Positions 16,679 to 25,472 are shown, counted from the stretch's first letter. The stretch: DNA of 64,000 bases from AP-15 sp963700195 (GCA_963700195.1 CAVOWQ010000003.1:310001-374000), one strand, 5' to 3'. Translations and numbers: made by a program. The notes: generated by a model not told the origin, from the letters alone.

Positions 16679-16887
16679 CTGATGGCTCTACATGCCGTGC
16701 ATTCCTACTCCCATTATAACGGCATTTGCTTCCGACTGCGTGGCGGAAGCATGATCGATGGACCGTCCCAAGCGGGCGCAGCAGCGGGTCCGCGCAGCAA
16801 GGCGGTCGCAGTGGATTCCCGTTTCTCGGAGCATTAAAAGCTGACCAACAAATGAAGCGAGAATTCTCAGGATTTACCGCTCCTACT

Positions 16888-16996
16888 CGTCGTTCCCGCG
16901 AAAGCGGGAATCGAGGGGCTGCAAGGCCGCGGCGGTTGCGCCCCTGTTCAACCCAAGGGCAGGCTCTGGACCCCCGCTTTCGCGGGGGCAACGATA
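16888..16996. repeat. Dispersed palindromic repeat, second family, copy 2
   Basis: Arms CGTCGTTCCCGCGAAAGCGG and CCCCGCTTTCGCGGGGGCAA enclose a centre with GGCCGCGGCGG, matching 10757-10846. It occupies the middle of the 343-base gap between the cyclase and bufB genes. The rest of that gap (16679-16887) shows nothing else recognisable. Confidence 0.82.
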
Positions 16997-17021
16997 ACCA
17001 GTTGGGAGGACCCACTTCATT

Positions 17022-17879
17022 TTGAGCCAGGTTCTGCTCGTGACCGAGCATCCAGCGCTGTCTAACTGCACTGCGGGGATCGGGCTGCGCTTGCCGCACG
17101 TGGCGGAGATCGCGGGCACAAGGCCGCATCTGGGGTTCCTTGAGGTGCATGCCGAGAATTATATGGCTGAGACGGCGGCGCTGGACCGACTGCTCGAATT
17201 GCGCCGCGACTACCCGGTGAGCGTTCACGGGGTTGCCCTGTCCTTGGGAAGCGCCGAAGAGCTCGACCGCATGCATCTCGGCCGCCTGAAGGCGCTGATC
17301 GAGCGGGTCGAGCCGGTGATGGTCTCCGAGCACCTCGCGTGGAGCGCGATCGGCGGGACTTACCTGAACGACCTGCTGCCGCTCCCCTATACCGAGGAGA
17401 GCCTCGAAATCTTCTGTCGGCACGTCGGCGAAGCGCAAGAGACGCTCGGGCGACGGCTGCTGATCGAGAACCCGTCGTCCTACCTACGGTTTCGCCATTC
17501 AACCATCCCCGAGGTGGAATTCCTGACCGAAACCGCCCGCCGAACCGGCTGCGGCATCCTCTGCGACGTCAACAACATCTACGTCAGCGCGACAAACTTC
17601 CGGTTCGACCCGATCGCCTATCTCGACGCGCTGCCGGCGGCAGCGGTCGGCGAGATCCATCTCGCCGGCCATCACGCCGCCGAGGACGTGAATGTGCTGA
17701 TCGACGACCACGGCTCCCGAGTAGCGCAACCGGTCTGGGACCTCCACGCCCAAGCGCTCCGGCGCTTCGGCGCCGTGCCCACCTTGATCGAGTGGGACAC
17801 CAATATTCCCGCCCTCGAAACCCTGTTGGACGAGGCGCAGCATGCGCAAGAGCTCGCCGATGTCCATCGCGTGCGCTAA
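17022..17879 (+). CDS. bufB: BufB/DUF692 multinuclear iron enzyme
   Basis: 285 residues of the DUF692 (MbnB/BufB/TglH) family: iron-dependent TIM-barrel enzymes that modify cysteines in small RiPP precursors. Metal-ligand motifs are complete: FLEVHAENYM, VSVHGVALSLGS, VSEHLAW, LLIENPSSY, CDVNNIYVSATN, GEIHLAGHH, IDDHG and LIEWDTNIP. Length fits the family. It has no bufC partner beside it; the only matching precursor is the amber-interrupted bufA1 at 14156-14422 on the opposite strand. The start is TTG at 17022 or GTG at 17040; neither has a strong ribosome site, although GGGAGG lies 13 bases before 17022. Confidence 0.92.
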   Translation: MSQVLLVTEHPALSNCTAGIGLRLPHVAEIAGTRPHLGFLEVHAENYMAETAALDRLLELRRDYPVSVHGVALSLGSAEELDRMHLGRLKALIERVEPVMVSEHLAWSAIGGTYLNDLLPLPYTEESLEIFCRHVGEAQETLGRRLLIENPSSYLRFRHSTIPEVEFLTETARRTGCGILCDVNNIYVSATNFRFDPIAYLDALPAAAVGEIHLAGHHAAEDVNVLIDDHGSRVAQPVWDLHAQALRRFGAVPTLIEWDTNIPALETLLDEAQHAQELADVHRVR

Positions 17880-17910
17880 CCTCTGCTCAACAAAAATCGG
17901 CTAGGAGAGG

Positions 17911-19095
17911 ATGATGCTGCAGATGGCCGGACGCATGGGCGTCCTTGGGACCGAGACCGCGTTCGAGGTGCTGGCCCGCGCCAATGCGCTCTCCGCCCAA
18001 GGCCACTCGATCGTCAATCTCGGCATCGGCCAGCCGGATTTCCCGACCCCCGAGCATATCGTCGAGGCCGGCCGCAAGGCGCTCGCCGACGGTCATCACG
18101 GGTACACGCCGGCGAACGGCATCCCGGCGCTGCGTGCGGCGGTCGCGGCCGATCTCTTGCGCCGCCACGGGGTCGAGGTGTCGCCGGACCTGGTCTTGGT
18201 CGTCCCCGGCGGCAAGGTCACGATGTTCTTCGCGATCCTGATGTTCGGCGAGCCCGGGGTCGAAATCCTCTACCCCAATCCCGGGTTCCCGATTTACGAG
18301 AGCGTAATCCGGTTTTCGGGAGCAGCGCCGGTGCCGATCCCGCTGCACGAGGCGGCAGGCTTTTCGTTCAGCGCCGACGAGGTCCTCGACAAGATCACGC
18401 CGCGCACCCGGCTGATCATCATCAACAGTCCGGCCAATCCGACGGGCGGCGTCGTGCCGCGGGGCGAGCTCGACCGGCTGGTCGCCGGGCTAGAGCGGCA
18501 CCCGCATGTCGCCGTGCTAAGCGACGAAATCTACGGCGAGATCCTTTACGACGGCACCGAGCACGTCAGCCTCCTTCGCTATCCATCGCTGCGCGACCGG
18601 CTGATCGTGCTCGACGGCTGGAGCAAGACCTATGCGATGACCGGTTGGCGATTGGGTTACGCGGTATGGCCAAAGGCGGTGTTCGGACATGCCGAACGGC
18701 TCGCGATTAACTGCCATTCCTGCGTCAACGCCGCCGCCCAATACGCCGGGATTGCCGCCCTGACCGGCCCGCGCGAGCCGGTCCACCGCATGGTAAAGGC
18801 GTTTGCCGAGCGGCGCGAGATGATCGTCGCCGCGTTGAACGGGCTGCCCGGCTTTCGCTGTCAACAGCCGGGCGGCGCCTTTTACACTTTCCCCAACATC
18901 ACCGGGACCGGTTACGACGCGCGTACCCTGCAAGGCCACCTGCTCGAACAGGCCGGGGTGGCAACGGTCGCCGGCACCAGCTTTGGCGAATATGGCGAGG
19001 GCTATTTGCGGTTCTCTTACGCCAACAGCCGAGAGGCGATCGGCGAGGCGATCGACCGAATTTGGAAATATCTCGGCAATCGGTCAACCAGCTGA
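17911..19095 (+). CDS. Class I/II PLP-dependent aminotransferase
   Basis: 394 residues, fold-type I. N-terminal NLGIGQPDFPTPEHI, INSPANPTGGVVP, DEIYGEILYDG, and the Schiff-base Lys in DGWSKTYAMTGWRLGYA are all present, with the phosphate-binding Arg in LRFSYANS near the C-terminus. It resembles aspartate or aromatic aminotransferases of the AspB group; the substrate is not defined. It starts with ATG after AGGAGAGG, 31 bases downstream of bufB in the same direction, so the two may be co-transcribed. Confidence 0.93.
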   Translation: MMLQMAGRMGVLGTETAFEVLARANALSAQGHSIVNLGIGQPDFPTPEHIVEAGRKALADGHHGYTPANGIPALRAAVAADLLRRHGVEVSPDLVLVVPGGKVTMFFAILMFGEPGVEILYPNPGFPIYESVIRFSGAAPVPIPLHEAAGFSFSADEVLDKITPRTRLIIINSPANPTGGVVPRGELDRLVAGLERHPHVAVLSDEIYGEILYDGTEHVSLLRYPSLRDRLIVLDGWSKTYAMTGWRLGYAVWPKAVFGHAERLAINCHSCVNAAAQYAGIAALTGPREPVHRMVKAFAERREMIVAALNGLPGFRCQQPGGAFYTFPNITGTGYDARTLQGHLLEQAGVATVAGTSFGEYGEGYLRFSYANSREAIGEAIDRIWKYLGNRSTS

Positions 19096-19192
19096 ATGAG
19101 GCGACTAACAATTCAGCAGATTCCTGCTACAGAAATAGGCAAATTGGCACCTGCCCGCCGCGATTTCGGATCTCCCTGTCGCCGACGGGGAC

Positions 19193-19208
19193 TGGCATAG
19201 GTTATGCT
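19193..19208 (+). promoter_or_regulatory. Putative sigma-54 (-24/-12) promoter of glnB
   Basis: TGGCATAGGTTATGCT has GG (19194-19195) and GC (19206-19207) separated by exactly 10 bases, the spacing of RpoN promoters; it deviates from TGGCAC-N5-TTGCA at two positions. It lies about 50 bases upstream of the glnB start. NtrC/RpoN control of glnB-glnA is established in many proteobacteria. Another TGGCAC at 19145 lacks the GC partner. Confidence 0.5.
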
Positions 19209-19256
19209 CTAAACGCGCCGAGGCCGGTGCCCTTGGCCGAGAGAGACGAGAAGTCG

Positions 19257-19595
19257 ATGAAGAAGATCGAGGCGATCATCAAGCCCTTCAAGCTCGACGA
19301 GGTGAAGGAAGCTCTTCATGAAGTCGGGATCAAGGGCATCACCGTCACCGAGGCCAAGGGCTTCGGCCGCCAGAAAGGCCACACCGAGCTTTATCGCGGG
19401 GCCGAGTACGTGGTCGACTTTCTGCCAAAGGTGAAGATCGAGGTGGTCATGGAGGATGCGCTCGTCGAGCGCGCCGTGGAGGCGATTCAGCAAGCTGCCC
19501 ACACCGGCCGCATCGGCGACGGCAAGATCTTCGTCACGACAATCGAGGAAGCGATCCGCATACGCACCGGCGAGCGCGGCGCGGATGCAATCTGA
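19257..19595 (+). CDS. glnB: Nitrogen regulatory protein P-II
   Basis: 112-residue PII signalling protein that binds ATP/ADP and 2-oxoglutarate and controls glutamine synthetase adenylylation and NtrB. The T-loop carries the uridylylation site Tyr51 in TELYRGAEYVVDF; the B-loop ATHTGRIGDGKIF-type motif (AAHTGRIGDGKIFV) and KPFKLDEVKEAL are intact. The start at ATG 19257 gives the standard MKKIEAIIKP. glnA follows 70 bases downstream, the usual glnBA operon. Confidence 0.97.
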   Translation: MKKIEAIIKPFKLDEVKEALHEVGIKGITVTEAKGFGRQKGHTELYRGAEYVVDFLPKVKIEVVMEDALVERAVEAIQQAAHTGRIGDGKIFVTTIEEAIRIRTGERGADAI

Positions 19596-19665
19596 GTCGC
19601 CTCGTGGCATCGCCTGCGCGATCTCGTCCTCCTGAGCCCTGTTAAACATCGAACGGAAAGTTGCA

Positions 19666-21075
19666 ATGTCCGATACGCAAAAAGTCATGGATATGATCAA
19701 GGAGCACGACGTCAAATACGTCGACTTCCGGTTCACCGATCCGCGCGGCAAATGGCAGCATCTGGCGCATCACGTGCGGACGATCACCGAGGACTTCCTC
19801 AATGAGGGGGTGATGTTCGACGGTTCGTCGATTGCCGGCTGGAAGGCGATCAACGAGTTGGACATGATGCTGGTGCCCGACTGTTCGACCGCGGTCCTCG
19901 ATCCGTTTGCCGCTCAGACGTCGCTGATCGTCTTTTGCGATGTGCACGAGCCGTTGACCGGCCAGCCCTACGCCCGCGATCCGCGTTCGATCGCCAAGAA
20001 GGCCGAGCAGCATCTGATCGCCACCGGCCTCGGCGACAAGGCCTTCTTCGGGCCGGAGGCCGAGTTCTTCGTGTTCGACGACGTGCGCTTTTCGACCTCG
20101 ATGAAAGGGGCGATGTACGAGATCGACAGCGAGGAAGCCCCTTACGTCAGCGACAAGAAGTTCCCGGACGGCAATACCGGTCACCGCCCGCCGATCAAGG
20201 GCGGTTATTTCCCGGTGCCGCCGGTCGACAGCCTCTCCGATCTGCGCGCCGAGATGCTGTCGGTCATGAACGACATGGGGCTCGAGGTCGAAAAGCATCA
20301 CCATGAAGTCGCGCCGAGCCAGAACGAACTAGGCTTTGTCTATTCCACCCTGGTGCGCACCGCCGACAACATGCAGATCTATAAGTACGTCGTGCAGAAC
20401 GTCGCGCACCAATACGGCAAGACCGCGACCTTCATGCCCAAGCCGGTGATGGGCGACAACGGTTCCGGCATGCATGTCCACCAATCGCTGTGGAAGGGCG
20501 AGCGCCCGGTGTTCGCCGGCAATCTTTACGCCGACCTGTCGGAAACCGCGCTCTACTACATCGGCGGCATCATCAGGCACGCCAAGGCGATCAACGCCTT
20601 CACCAACCCGACGACCAACAGCTACAAGCGGCTGATCCCCGGCTTCGAGGCGCCGGTGCTGCTCGCCTATTCCTCGCGCAACCGGTCGGCCGCCTGCCGT
20701 ATCCCCTATGTGTCGAGCCCCAAGGGAAAGCGGGTCGAGGTGCGCTACCCGGACGGCGCCGCCAACGTCTATCTCGCCTTCGCGGCGATGTTGATGGCCG
20801 GGATCGACGGCATCCAGAACAAGATCCACCCCGGCGACCCGATCGACAAGAACCTCTACGACCTCCCACCCGAGGAGTTGACCGATGTGCCGGTGGTCTG
20901 CGGGTCGTTGCGCGAGGCCTTGGGCGAATTGCGCGCCGACCACGCGTTCTTGTTGAAGGGCGACGTCTTCAACATGGACCAGATCGAAGCCTACATGGAA
21001 TTGAAGTGGGAGGAGGTGTACGCCTTCGAGCACACCCCCCACCCGATCGAATTCCAGATGTATTACTCGGTTTAG
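19666..21075 (+). CDS. glnA: Glutamine synthetase, type I
   Basis: 469 residues of GSI-beta, forming a dodecamer that makes glutamine from glutamate, ammonia and ATP. Visible motifs are FDGSSIAGW, the metal site FFGPEAEFFVFDD, GDNGSGMHVHQS, the ATP-binding KPVMGDNG region, NRSAACRIPYV, and the adenylylation Tyr in NLYDLPPEE near residue 398. Length is normal and there are no breaks. It is followed by a strong hairpin at 21088-21123, so the glnB-glnA transcript likely ends there. Confidence 0.97.
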   Translation: MSDTQKVMDMIKEHDVKYVDFRFTDPRGKWQHLAHHVRTITEDFLNEGVMFDGSSIAGWKAINELDMMLVPDCSTAVLDPFAAQTSLIVFCDVHEPLTGQPYARDPRSIAKKAEQHLIATGLGDKAFFGPEAEFFVFDDVRFSTSMKGAMYEIDSEEAPYVSDKKFPDGNTGHRPPIKGGYFPVPPVDSLSDLRAEMLSVMNDMGLEVEKHHHEVAPSQNELGFVYSTLVRTADNMQIYKYVVQNVAHQYGKTATFMPKPVMGDNGSGMHVHQSLWKGERPVFAGNLYADLSETALYYIGGIIRHAKAINAFTNPTTNSYKRLIPGFEAPVLLAYSSRNRSAACRIPYVSSPKGKRVEVRYPDGAANVYLAFAAMLMAGIDGIQNKIHPGDPIDKNLYDLPPEELTDVPVVCGSLREALGELRADHAFLLKGDVFNMDQIEAYMELKWEEVYAFEHTPHPIEFQMYYSV

Positions 21076-21087
21076 CCGGTATTCCTG

Positions 21088-21123
21088 CCCCACACCTCCC
21101 GCGAATGCGCGAGAGGTGTGGGG
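21088..21123 (+). terminator. Strong hairpin after glnA
   Basis: Perfect 11-bp inverted repeat CCCCACACCTC / GAGGTGTGGGG with a loop that itself pairs (CGCG AATG CGCG). It begins 12 bases after the glnA stop. There is no T-run, so it may work as a factor-assisted terminator or mRNA stabiliser. Confidence 0.7.
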
Positions 21124-21275
21124 TGACAATGCGGACTCGTTATCGCAGCGGCTGGGCGCCAGCTGCGTTACCGCCCATCAGGTAGATCAGATACTCGATC
21201 GCATTGCGCTGCTCTCTAAAGGGGCGGGTTTGCGCGGCTATGCTGTTCCCGATCCAGGAGCTGTCATCCAGAAAA

Positions 21276-21726
21276 TTAGCAAACCCGATCCGGCGGGCGC
21301 ATTGCGACGCTTCGAGCACACACCATAAGCGAACCGTATCCACATACCCTGATATCGTTCTCCAGCGCTTCCACATTGTTCACTGCAGTTGGATACATGC
21401 ACCAATAGTTTTGGTAATTTTCAGAATATGGCAGCTGACGATTGACCAATCCGCGAAAACATATTTGGCCATCGTAAGAAATAAAGAACTCGGCGTACGG
21501 GTCTATATATTTGACCCCATTATCGATATACCGGATCGTATCGAGATAACCGGGCCGGCCGGGTAGCGGCGGCCGTATGGCATATGCCGGAGAGTTGATC
21601 GCCTGCGGCTCGACCTCGCCGGAGGCCGACGCCAGCTGTGGTCCGAAATATCGCGGCGGTAGTTGCGAACACGCCGCCAACAGCATCGCCGCGCGCGAGT
21701 GCCCCGATCATCGATTTCACGATCAT
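21276..21726 (-). pseudogene. Putative lipoprotein of unknown function, frame change in the signal peptide
   Basis: The main frame (21686 to 21276) starts MLLAACSQLPPRYFGPQ with a lipobox (LAAC) and continues GYLDTIRYIDNGVKYIDPYA, SYDGQICFRGLVNRQ, NYQNYWCMYP. Only four residues precede the lipobox, too short for a signal peptide. An adjacent frame supplies a fitting N-terminus, MIVKSMIGALAR, from 21726, so one base near 21694 is probably extra. The mature part (about 130 residues) has several aromatic residues and Cys pairs. I know of no assigned function for this family. Confidence 0.55.
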
Positions 21727-21856
21727 TCCTGGTCAACCTTAGGATGCCTACCCAGCGTAGCAACAAACGCGATCGGCCGCCCATGGTCTCGCCAGCCGAT
21801 CACCTGCTCGCGCTCAATATCGGGCTCACAGCGAAGCTGGAGGTGAGGGCGATCTC

Positions 21857-22714
21857 TCACCCCGCGCCCAAGCCGAGAAGCCGGCGCGCCAATGTCAGGT
21901 GCGGCTTGTCGACCATCTTGCCGTCGACGGCGATTGTCCCCGCTTCGGGGTTTGCGGCAAACGCCTGGACGATCGTGCGCGCCCAGGCGAGTTCTTCATC
22001 GCCGACGGCAAAGGCCTGGTTGATGACCGGGATCTGCGCCGGATGGATCGCCATTTTCGCGGTAAAGCCGGATCGCCTTGCGGCAGCGCACTCGGCGGCG
22101 AGCCCGGTCTCGTCCTTGAAATCGGTATAGATCGTGTCGATCGGAATGACGCCGGCGGCTGCCGCTCCCAACAAGCAGAGCGAGCGAGCCAGCCGGTAGA
22201 CGTCGTCATAGACGCCCTCTACCCGGCGATTGTTGCCGCCGATACACGCGGCCAGATCTTCCGCTCCCCAGGTGATGGCTTCGAGCCGCGACGACACTCC
22301 GCCATAGCCGCCGAGGGCGAACATCGCGGCCGGGGTTTCGGTGGCGATGGCGATGACCCGGATGCTCCCCGGCGGCAGCGCCGATGCCGCCTCCAGGGCC
22401 GACAGATAATGATCGAGCGTCCGCAGATCCTCGGGCACGCATTTCGGCAACAGTATTCCGTCCGGTTTTCCCGGCACGACAGCAGCGAGATCATCGAGCG
22501 CGACGCCGCTCGACAGTGGATTGATCCGTACATAGCGGCGGAACTCGACGGAACCGGTGGCGGCGAGGAAATCGCGGGCCTGACGGCGCGCCAGCGGTCG
22601 ATTCGCCGGAACCACCGAATCCTCGAGGTCGAGGATCAACGCATCGGCGCCCGATTGCGGCGCACGGGCGAGCTTGCGTTCGCTATCGGCTGGAACAAAC
22701 AGCAGGGAGCGCAT
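21857..22714 (-). CDS. CoA ester lyase, CitE/HpcH family
   Basis: 285 residues of the citrate-lyase-beta/malyl-CoA lyase fold (TIM barrel). Motifs: RSLLFVPADSERKL at the start, LILDLEDSV (metal/phosphate), VRINPL, ILLPKC, and IATETPAAMF with the metal-binding Glu, then AITWGAEDLAA. It cleaves a 3-hydroxyacyl-CoA such as malyl-, citramalyl- or methylmalyl-CoA. It lies 23 bases downstream of a MaoC-type hydratase in the same direction, the pairing seen in itaconate/mesaconate and ethylmalonyl-type pathways. The exact substrate is undetermined. Confidence 0.9.
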   Translation of the reverse strand: MRSLLFVPADSERKLARAPQSGADALILDLEDSVVPANRPLARRQARDFLAATGSVEFRRYVRINPLSSGVALDDLAAVVPGKPDGILLPKCVPEDLRTLDHYLSALEAASALPPGSIRVIAIATETPAAMFALGGYGGVSSRLEAITWGAEDLAACIGGNNRRVEGVYDDVYRLARSLCLLGAAAAGVIPIDTIYTDFKDETGLAAECAAARRSGFTAKMAIHPAQIPVINQAFAVGDEELAWARTIVQAFAANPEAGTIAVDGKMVDKPHLTLARRLLGLGAG

Positions 22715-22737
22715 TCACCCCTCCGTCGGCTGGTACT

Positions 22738-23190
22738 TCATGTGGGCTGGCATTTCATCAGGCCGGCGCGCCGGCAGATCGCGACGGTTTCGCCGCGCTG
22801 GTTGATCCCCTGATGCTCGAACTCGACGATCCCGGCGTCCTTGCGCGACTGGCTGCGCCGTTTCGACTTCACGATCGTTCGCGCCCGCAACGTGTCGCCG
22901 TGGAAGACCGGCTTCGGAAACCGAACATCGCTCATCCCCAAATTGGCGACCGTCGTCCCGAGCGTCGTTTCGCCGACGCTGATGCCGATGACCAGACCGA
23001 GGGTGAACAGGCTGTTGACGAGACGCTGGCCGAACTCGGTCTGTTTGGCGAATTCTTCGTCCAGGTGCAGCGGTTGCGGGTTCATCGTCAATGTGCTGAA
23101 GAGCACATTGTCCATTTCGGTGACGGTGCGGCTGATCGCGTGCTCGAAGACCTGACCCTCTTCGAACTCCTCGAAGTACAACCCGGCCAT
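22738..23190 (-). CDS. MaoC-like acyl-CoA dehydratase
   Basis: 150-residue hot-dog-fold hydratase. FEEFEEGQVFEHAISRTVTE, MNPQPLHLDEEFAK (the conserved hydratase region with Asn/His) and NSLFTLGLVIGISV are typical of mesaconyl-CoA/itaconyl-CoA hydratases. The start at 23190 follows GGAGAAG; the upstream extension of the frame has no homology. It pairs with the CitE-like lyase downstream: hydration of an enoyl-CoA here would give the hydroxyacyl-CoA that CitE cleaves. The inference comes from pairing, not from a substrate motif. Confidence 0.9.
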   Translation of the reverse strand: MAGLYFEEFEEGQVFEHAISRTVTEMDNVLFSTLTMNPQPLHLDEEFAKQTEFGQRLVNSLFTLGLVIGISVGETTLGTTVANLGMSDVRFPKPVFHGDTLRARTIVKSKRRSQSRKDAGIVEFEHQGINQRGETVAICRRAGLMKCQPT

Positions 23191-23367
23191 CGGTCTTCTC
23201 CTTCCTTCTGCTCGCACCATCGATCTCGGAGACGGGTTTCCCGGGATTACGCGGGAATTCGCTCGACCGGGAACGCGGAAAATCATAGCATGGGCGGCGC
23301 CGAAAGTGCATCGCGCGCGCTCCAGCCACGGCCCGGGGCGGTTGGACAAGCAGGAACTGGGTCGGGA

Positions 23368-23979
23368 ATGGACATCAGCCGGCTGATCGCGGAGAACGGC
23401 GCCTGCTTTTATCTGATCGCTTTCGTCTGGACCTTTCTCGAAGGTGAAACCTTCGTGCTGTTCGCCGCTTTTGCCGCAGCACAGGGTCTACTCAACCCGG
23501 CGCTGCTGTTTCTAGCCACTTGGCTCGGCAGCTTCTCCGGTGATCAGACCTATTTCTGGATCGGCCGGTATTTCGGGCTGCGGCTGCTCAATCGATTTCC
23601 GAAATGGCGATACGGCGTCGAATCGGCGTTGTATTGGCTCGAGCGATACAATACCGGCTTCATCCTCACTTTCCGCTTCATCTATGGGATACGAAATTTC
23701 TCCTCCTTTGCGATGGGGCTGAGCGCGGTTCATTGGAAGCGGTTTTTTGTACTGAATTGTCTCGCCGCCGGTCTGTGGGCTGGGAGTTTTGTCGCCCTCG
23801 GCTATTTCGTCGGACACGCTTTCCGCGCTGTGCTCGGCCACTTGGTACGCTCGTTCAGCCTCGTCATGCTGATCGTGTTTATCGTCTTCACGGTCACTGT
23901 GTGGCTGTTTCACAGACTGCAGAGACGTCGCGTGCTCAGGGTTCCACCGGGCGCCAAGATCGTCAGCCCGCCGCCTTGA
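23368..23979 (+). CDS. DedA family membrane protein
   Basis: 203 residues. DedA/SNARE-associated domain with the hallmarks FLEGETFVLFAAF near residue 25, GSFSGDQTYFWIGRYFG (D, Y, G conserved), and the amphipathic FRFIYGIRNFSSFAMGL with essential Arg. Four to five membrane helices are visible. DedA proteins act as lipid flippase-like, undecaprenyl-phosphate or proton-linked carriers. The start at ATG 23368 follows TCGGGA; the upstream part of the open frame is antisense to the MaoC gene. Confidence 0.92.
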   Translation: MDISRLIAENGACFYLIAFVWTFLEGETFVLFAAFAAAQGLLNPALLFLATWLGSFSGDQTYFWIGRYFGLRLLNRFPKWRYGVESALYWLERYNTGFILTFRFIYGIRNFSSFAMGLSAVHWKRFFVLNCLAAGLWAGSFVALGYFVGHAFRAVLGHLVRSFSLVMLIVFIVFTVTVWLFHRLQRRRVLRVPPGAKIVSPPP

Positions 23980-23994
23980 GAGTGGCCTCGCCGA

Positions 23995-24733
23995 TCACGG
24001 CAGGATCGCCACCGGGCTCCCGACGGCGAGGCCGAGCGCGCCGTCGGCCCGGCCGGAATTGACCGCGATTTCCGCGAGCCCGTTCGAGTTCTCGTACCAA
24101 AACGCTTCGCCCGCCGGGACGTCCGAAAACGTTCGCCGGCGCGCGAGAACCCGCCCGGCAGCAGCAAGTCGGACGCCATCCGGGATCAGCGCCGCCCGCA
24201 GGCCCGTCATCGCGTTGCCGAATCTGATCGATGTAAACAATTTCGGGAAGGTCGTCCGGCCAATCGGGACGGCGAGATATTCCCTCGGGACGGAGCCTGC
24301 CGGCCGGCGGGTCGCCGCGAGCGAGCAGCCCCGCTACCGGAGCGAAGAGATCGCGGCCGTGAAAGGTCGCCGACATCGGCTCCGGCCGCGCAGAGATCTC
24401 CCAGCTCCGGGCGTGGCCGGCGCGCCGCGTGACGAGTTCCAGCAAGCCGTTATCCGGCCCGATATACCAGCGCGAATCGGCTTCGACGACGACCGCTGCA
24501 CGCTTCCCGCCCACTCCGGGGTCGACGACTGCGAGAATGATCGTAGCTGGCGGAAACCATCCGCCGTAGGCGGCAAGGAGATAGGCTGCCGGCTGGGGCT
24601 TTGCCGCGGGCAAGTCGGCAAACAGGTCGACCACCGGAACGCCGGGCGCGATCTGGTGCAACACGGTCTTGACCTGCCCAGTGTAGGGTCCTTCGAGACC
24701 AAAATCGGTGAACAAGACAATTATCGCAGCCAT
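23995..24733 (-). pseudogene. SAM hydroxide adenosyltransferase (DUF62), frameshifted
   Basis: The N-terminal frame from 24733 reads IIVLFTDFGLEGPYTGQVK, VVDPGVGGKRAAVVVE, YIGPDNGLL and FHGRDLFAPVAG, the signature of S-adenosyl-L-methionine hydrolases that produce adenosine and methionine. After LPEIVYIDQ (near 24225) the homology moves one frame to FGNAMTGLRAALIPDG and the C-terminal barrel ...GLAVGSPVAILP, ending at 23995. Deleting one A restores IDQFGNAMTG. The intact protein would be about 245 residues. Confidence 0.85.
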
Positions 24734-25019
24734 TCTTACCTCTTCTACGGATCGGGATTTTGACTCAGCCGGCTCTGACCCCAGGGTTTAAATATTCTTG
24801 TTCTTCCCGATGCAAGTTCTCGCTCGGCACTAATCATTTAGATAAAAGCGCAGCAGTTCTCCATCCAATCATCGGTTGCGTTATAACGTACCTTCTCCAC
24901 GTGAAAAGAGTAAGGACCTTTGTACTTAAGATTTGCCGAAAGCGAGGGTTGTTGCTCTTGAAATTGAGGGAGCTCCTTGGCTATGCTAAGGGTGTCGGGG
25001 ACATCCTTGGGGAATTGCG

Positions 25020-25472
25020 ATGAAGAAAGTCGTTTTGGCTGCGGCGCTCTTGGCCGCCGCATCGGCCGCCACAGTGTCGGCCGCCGAGCGGAATTGCTAT
25101 TCGCCGGGGGATATCGAAGCGGAGCAGGCTCTGCTGTTTCAAACCAATCTGATGGTCATCAGCTCGGCTTGCCGGGATACCGTCTACGGCGAATTTCGGG
25201 CACGCAACACGGCCGCGATTTTGCGCTATCAGAACGCGATGATCGACCATTTCCGACGCACTGGGGCGCGCAACCCGAAGAGCGCCTTCGATGCCTGGCA
25301 AACCAGCCTCGCCAACGAGGCTGCGCGCAAGCAAGCCGTCATTCCGACCGGGCAATTCTGCCAGCAATCGACCGAGATGCTAAAGCTGGCCAGCACCCTC
25401 GATATCAAAGGATTTCACGATTACGCGGTCGCCCATGCGGTGGACGGCGTTCATCCGAGGTGTTCGAAGTAG
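25020..25472 (+). CDS. Periplasmic protein of unknown function
   Basis: 150 residues. A clear signal peptide, MKKVVLAAALLAAASAATVSA, with cleavage near residue 22, then a helical domain with three or four cysteines (RNCYSPGD, SACRDTVYG, QFCQQS, RCSK) that could form two disulfides. The pattern L-M-V-x-x-x-A-C-x-D-x-x-Y recurs in small exported proteins of Rhodospirillales; no function is known. The 286 bases upstream (24734-25019) are AT-richer and hold no convincing gene. A 12-bp hairpin follows the stop. Confidence 0.85.
   Translation: MKKVVLAAALLAAASAATVSAAERNCYSPGDIEAEQALLFQTNLMVISSACRDTVYGEFRARNTAAILRYQNAMIDHFRRTGARNPKSAFDAWQTSLANEAARKQAVIPTGQFCQQSTEMLKLASTLDIKGFHDYAVAHAVDGVHPRCSK

Noticed and set aside
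19145..19158. TGGCAC as a sigma-54 promoter upstream of glnB
   Set aside because: There is no GC at the -12 position with correct spacing; the downstream element at 19193-19208 fits better.
24838..25062. Minus-strand frame of 74 codons upstream of the periplasmic protein gene
   Set aside because: It overlaps the true start of the 25020 gene on the other strand and has no family resemblance I could name.
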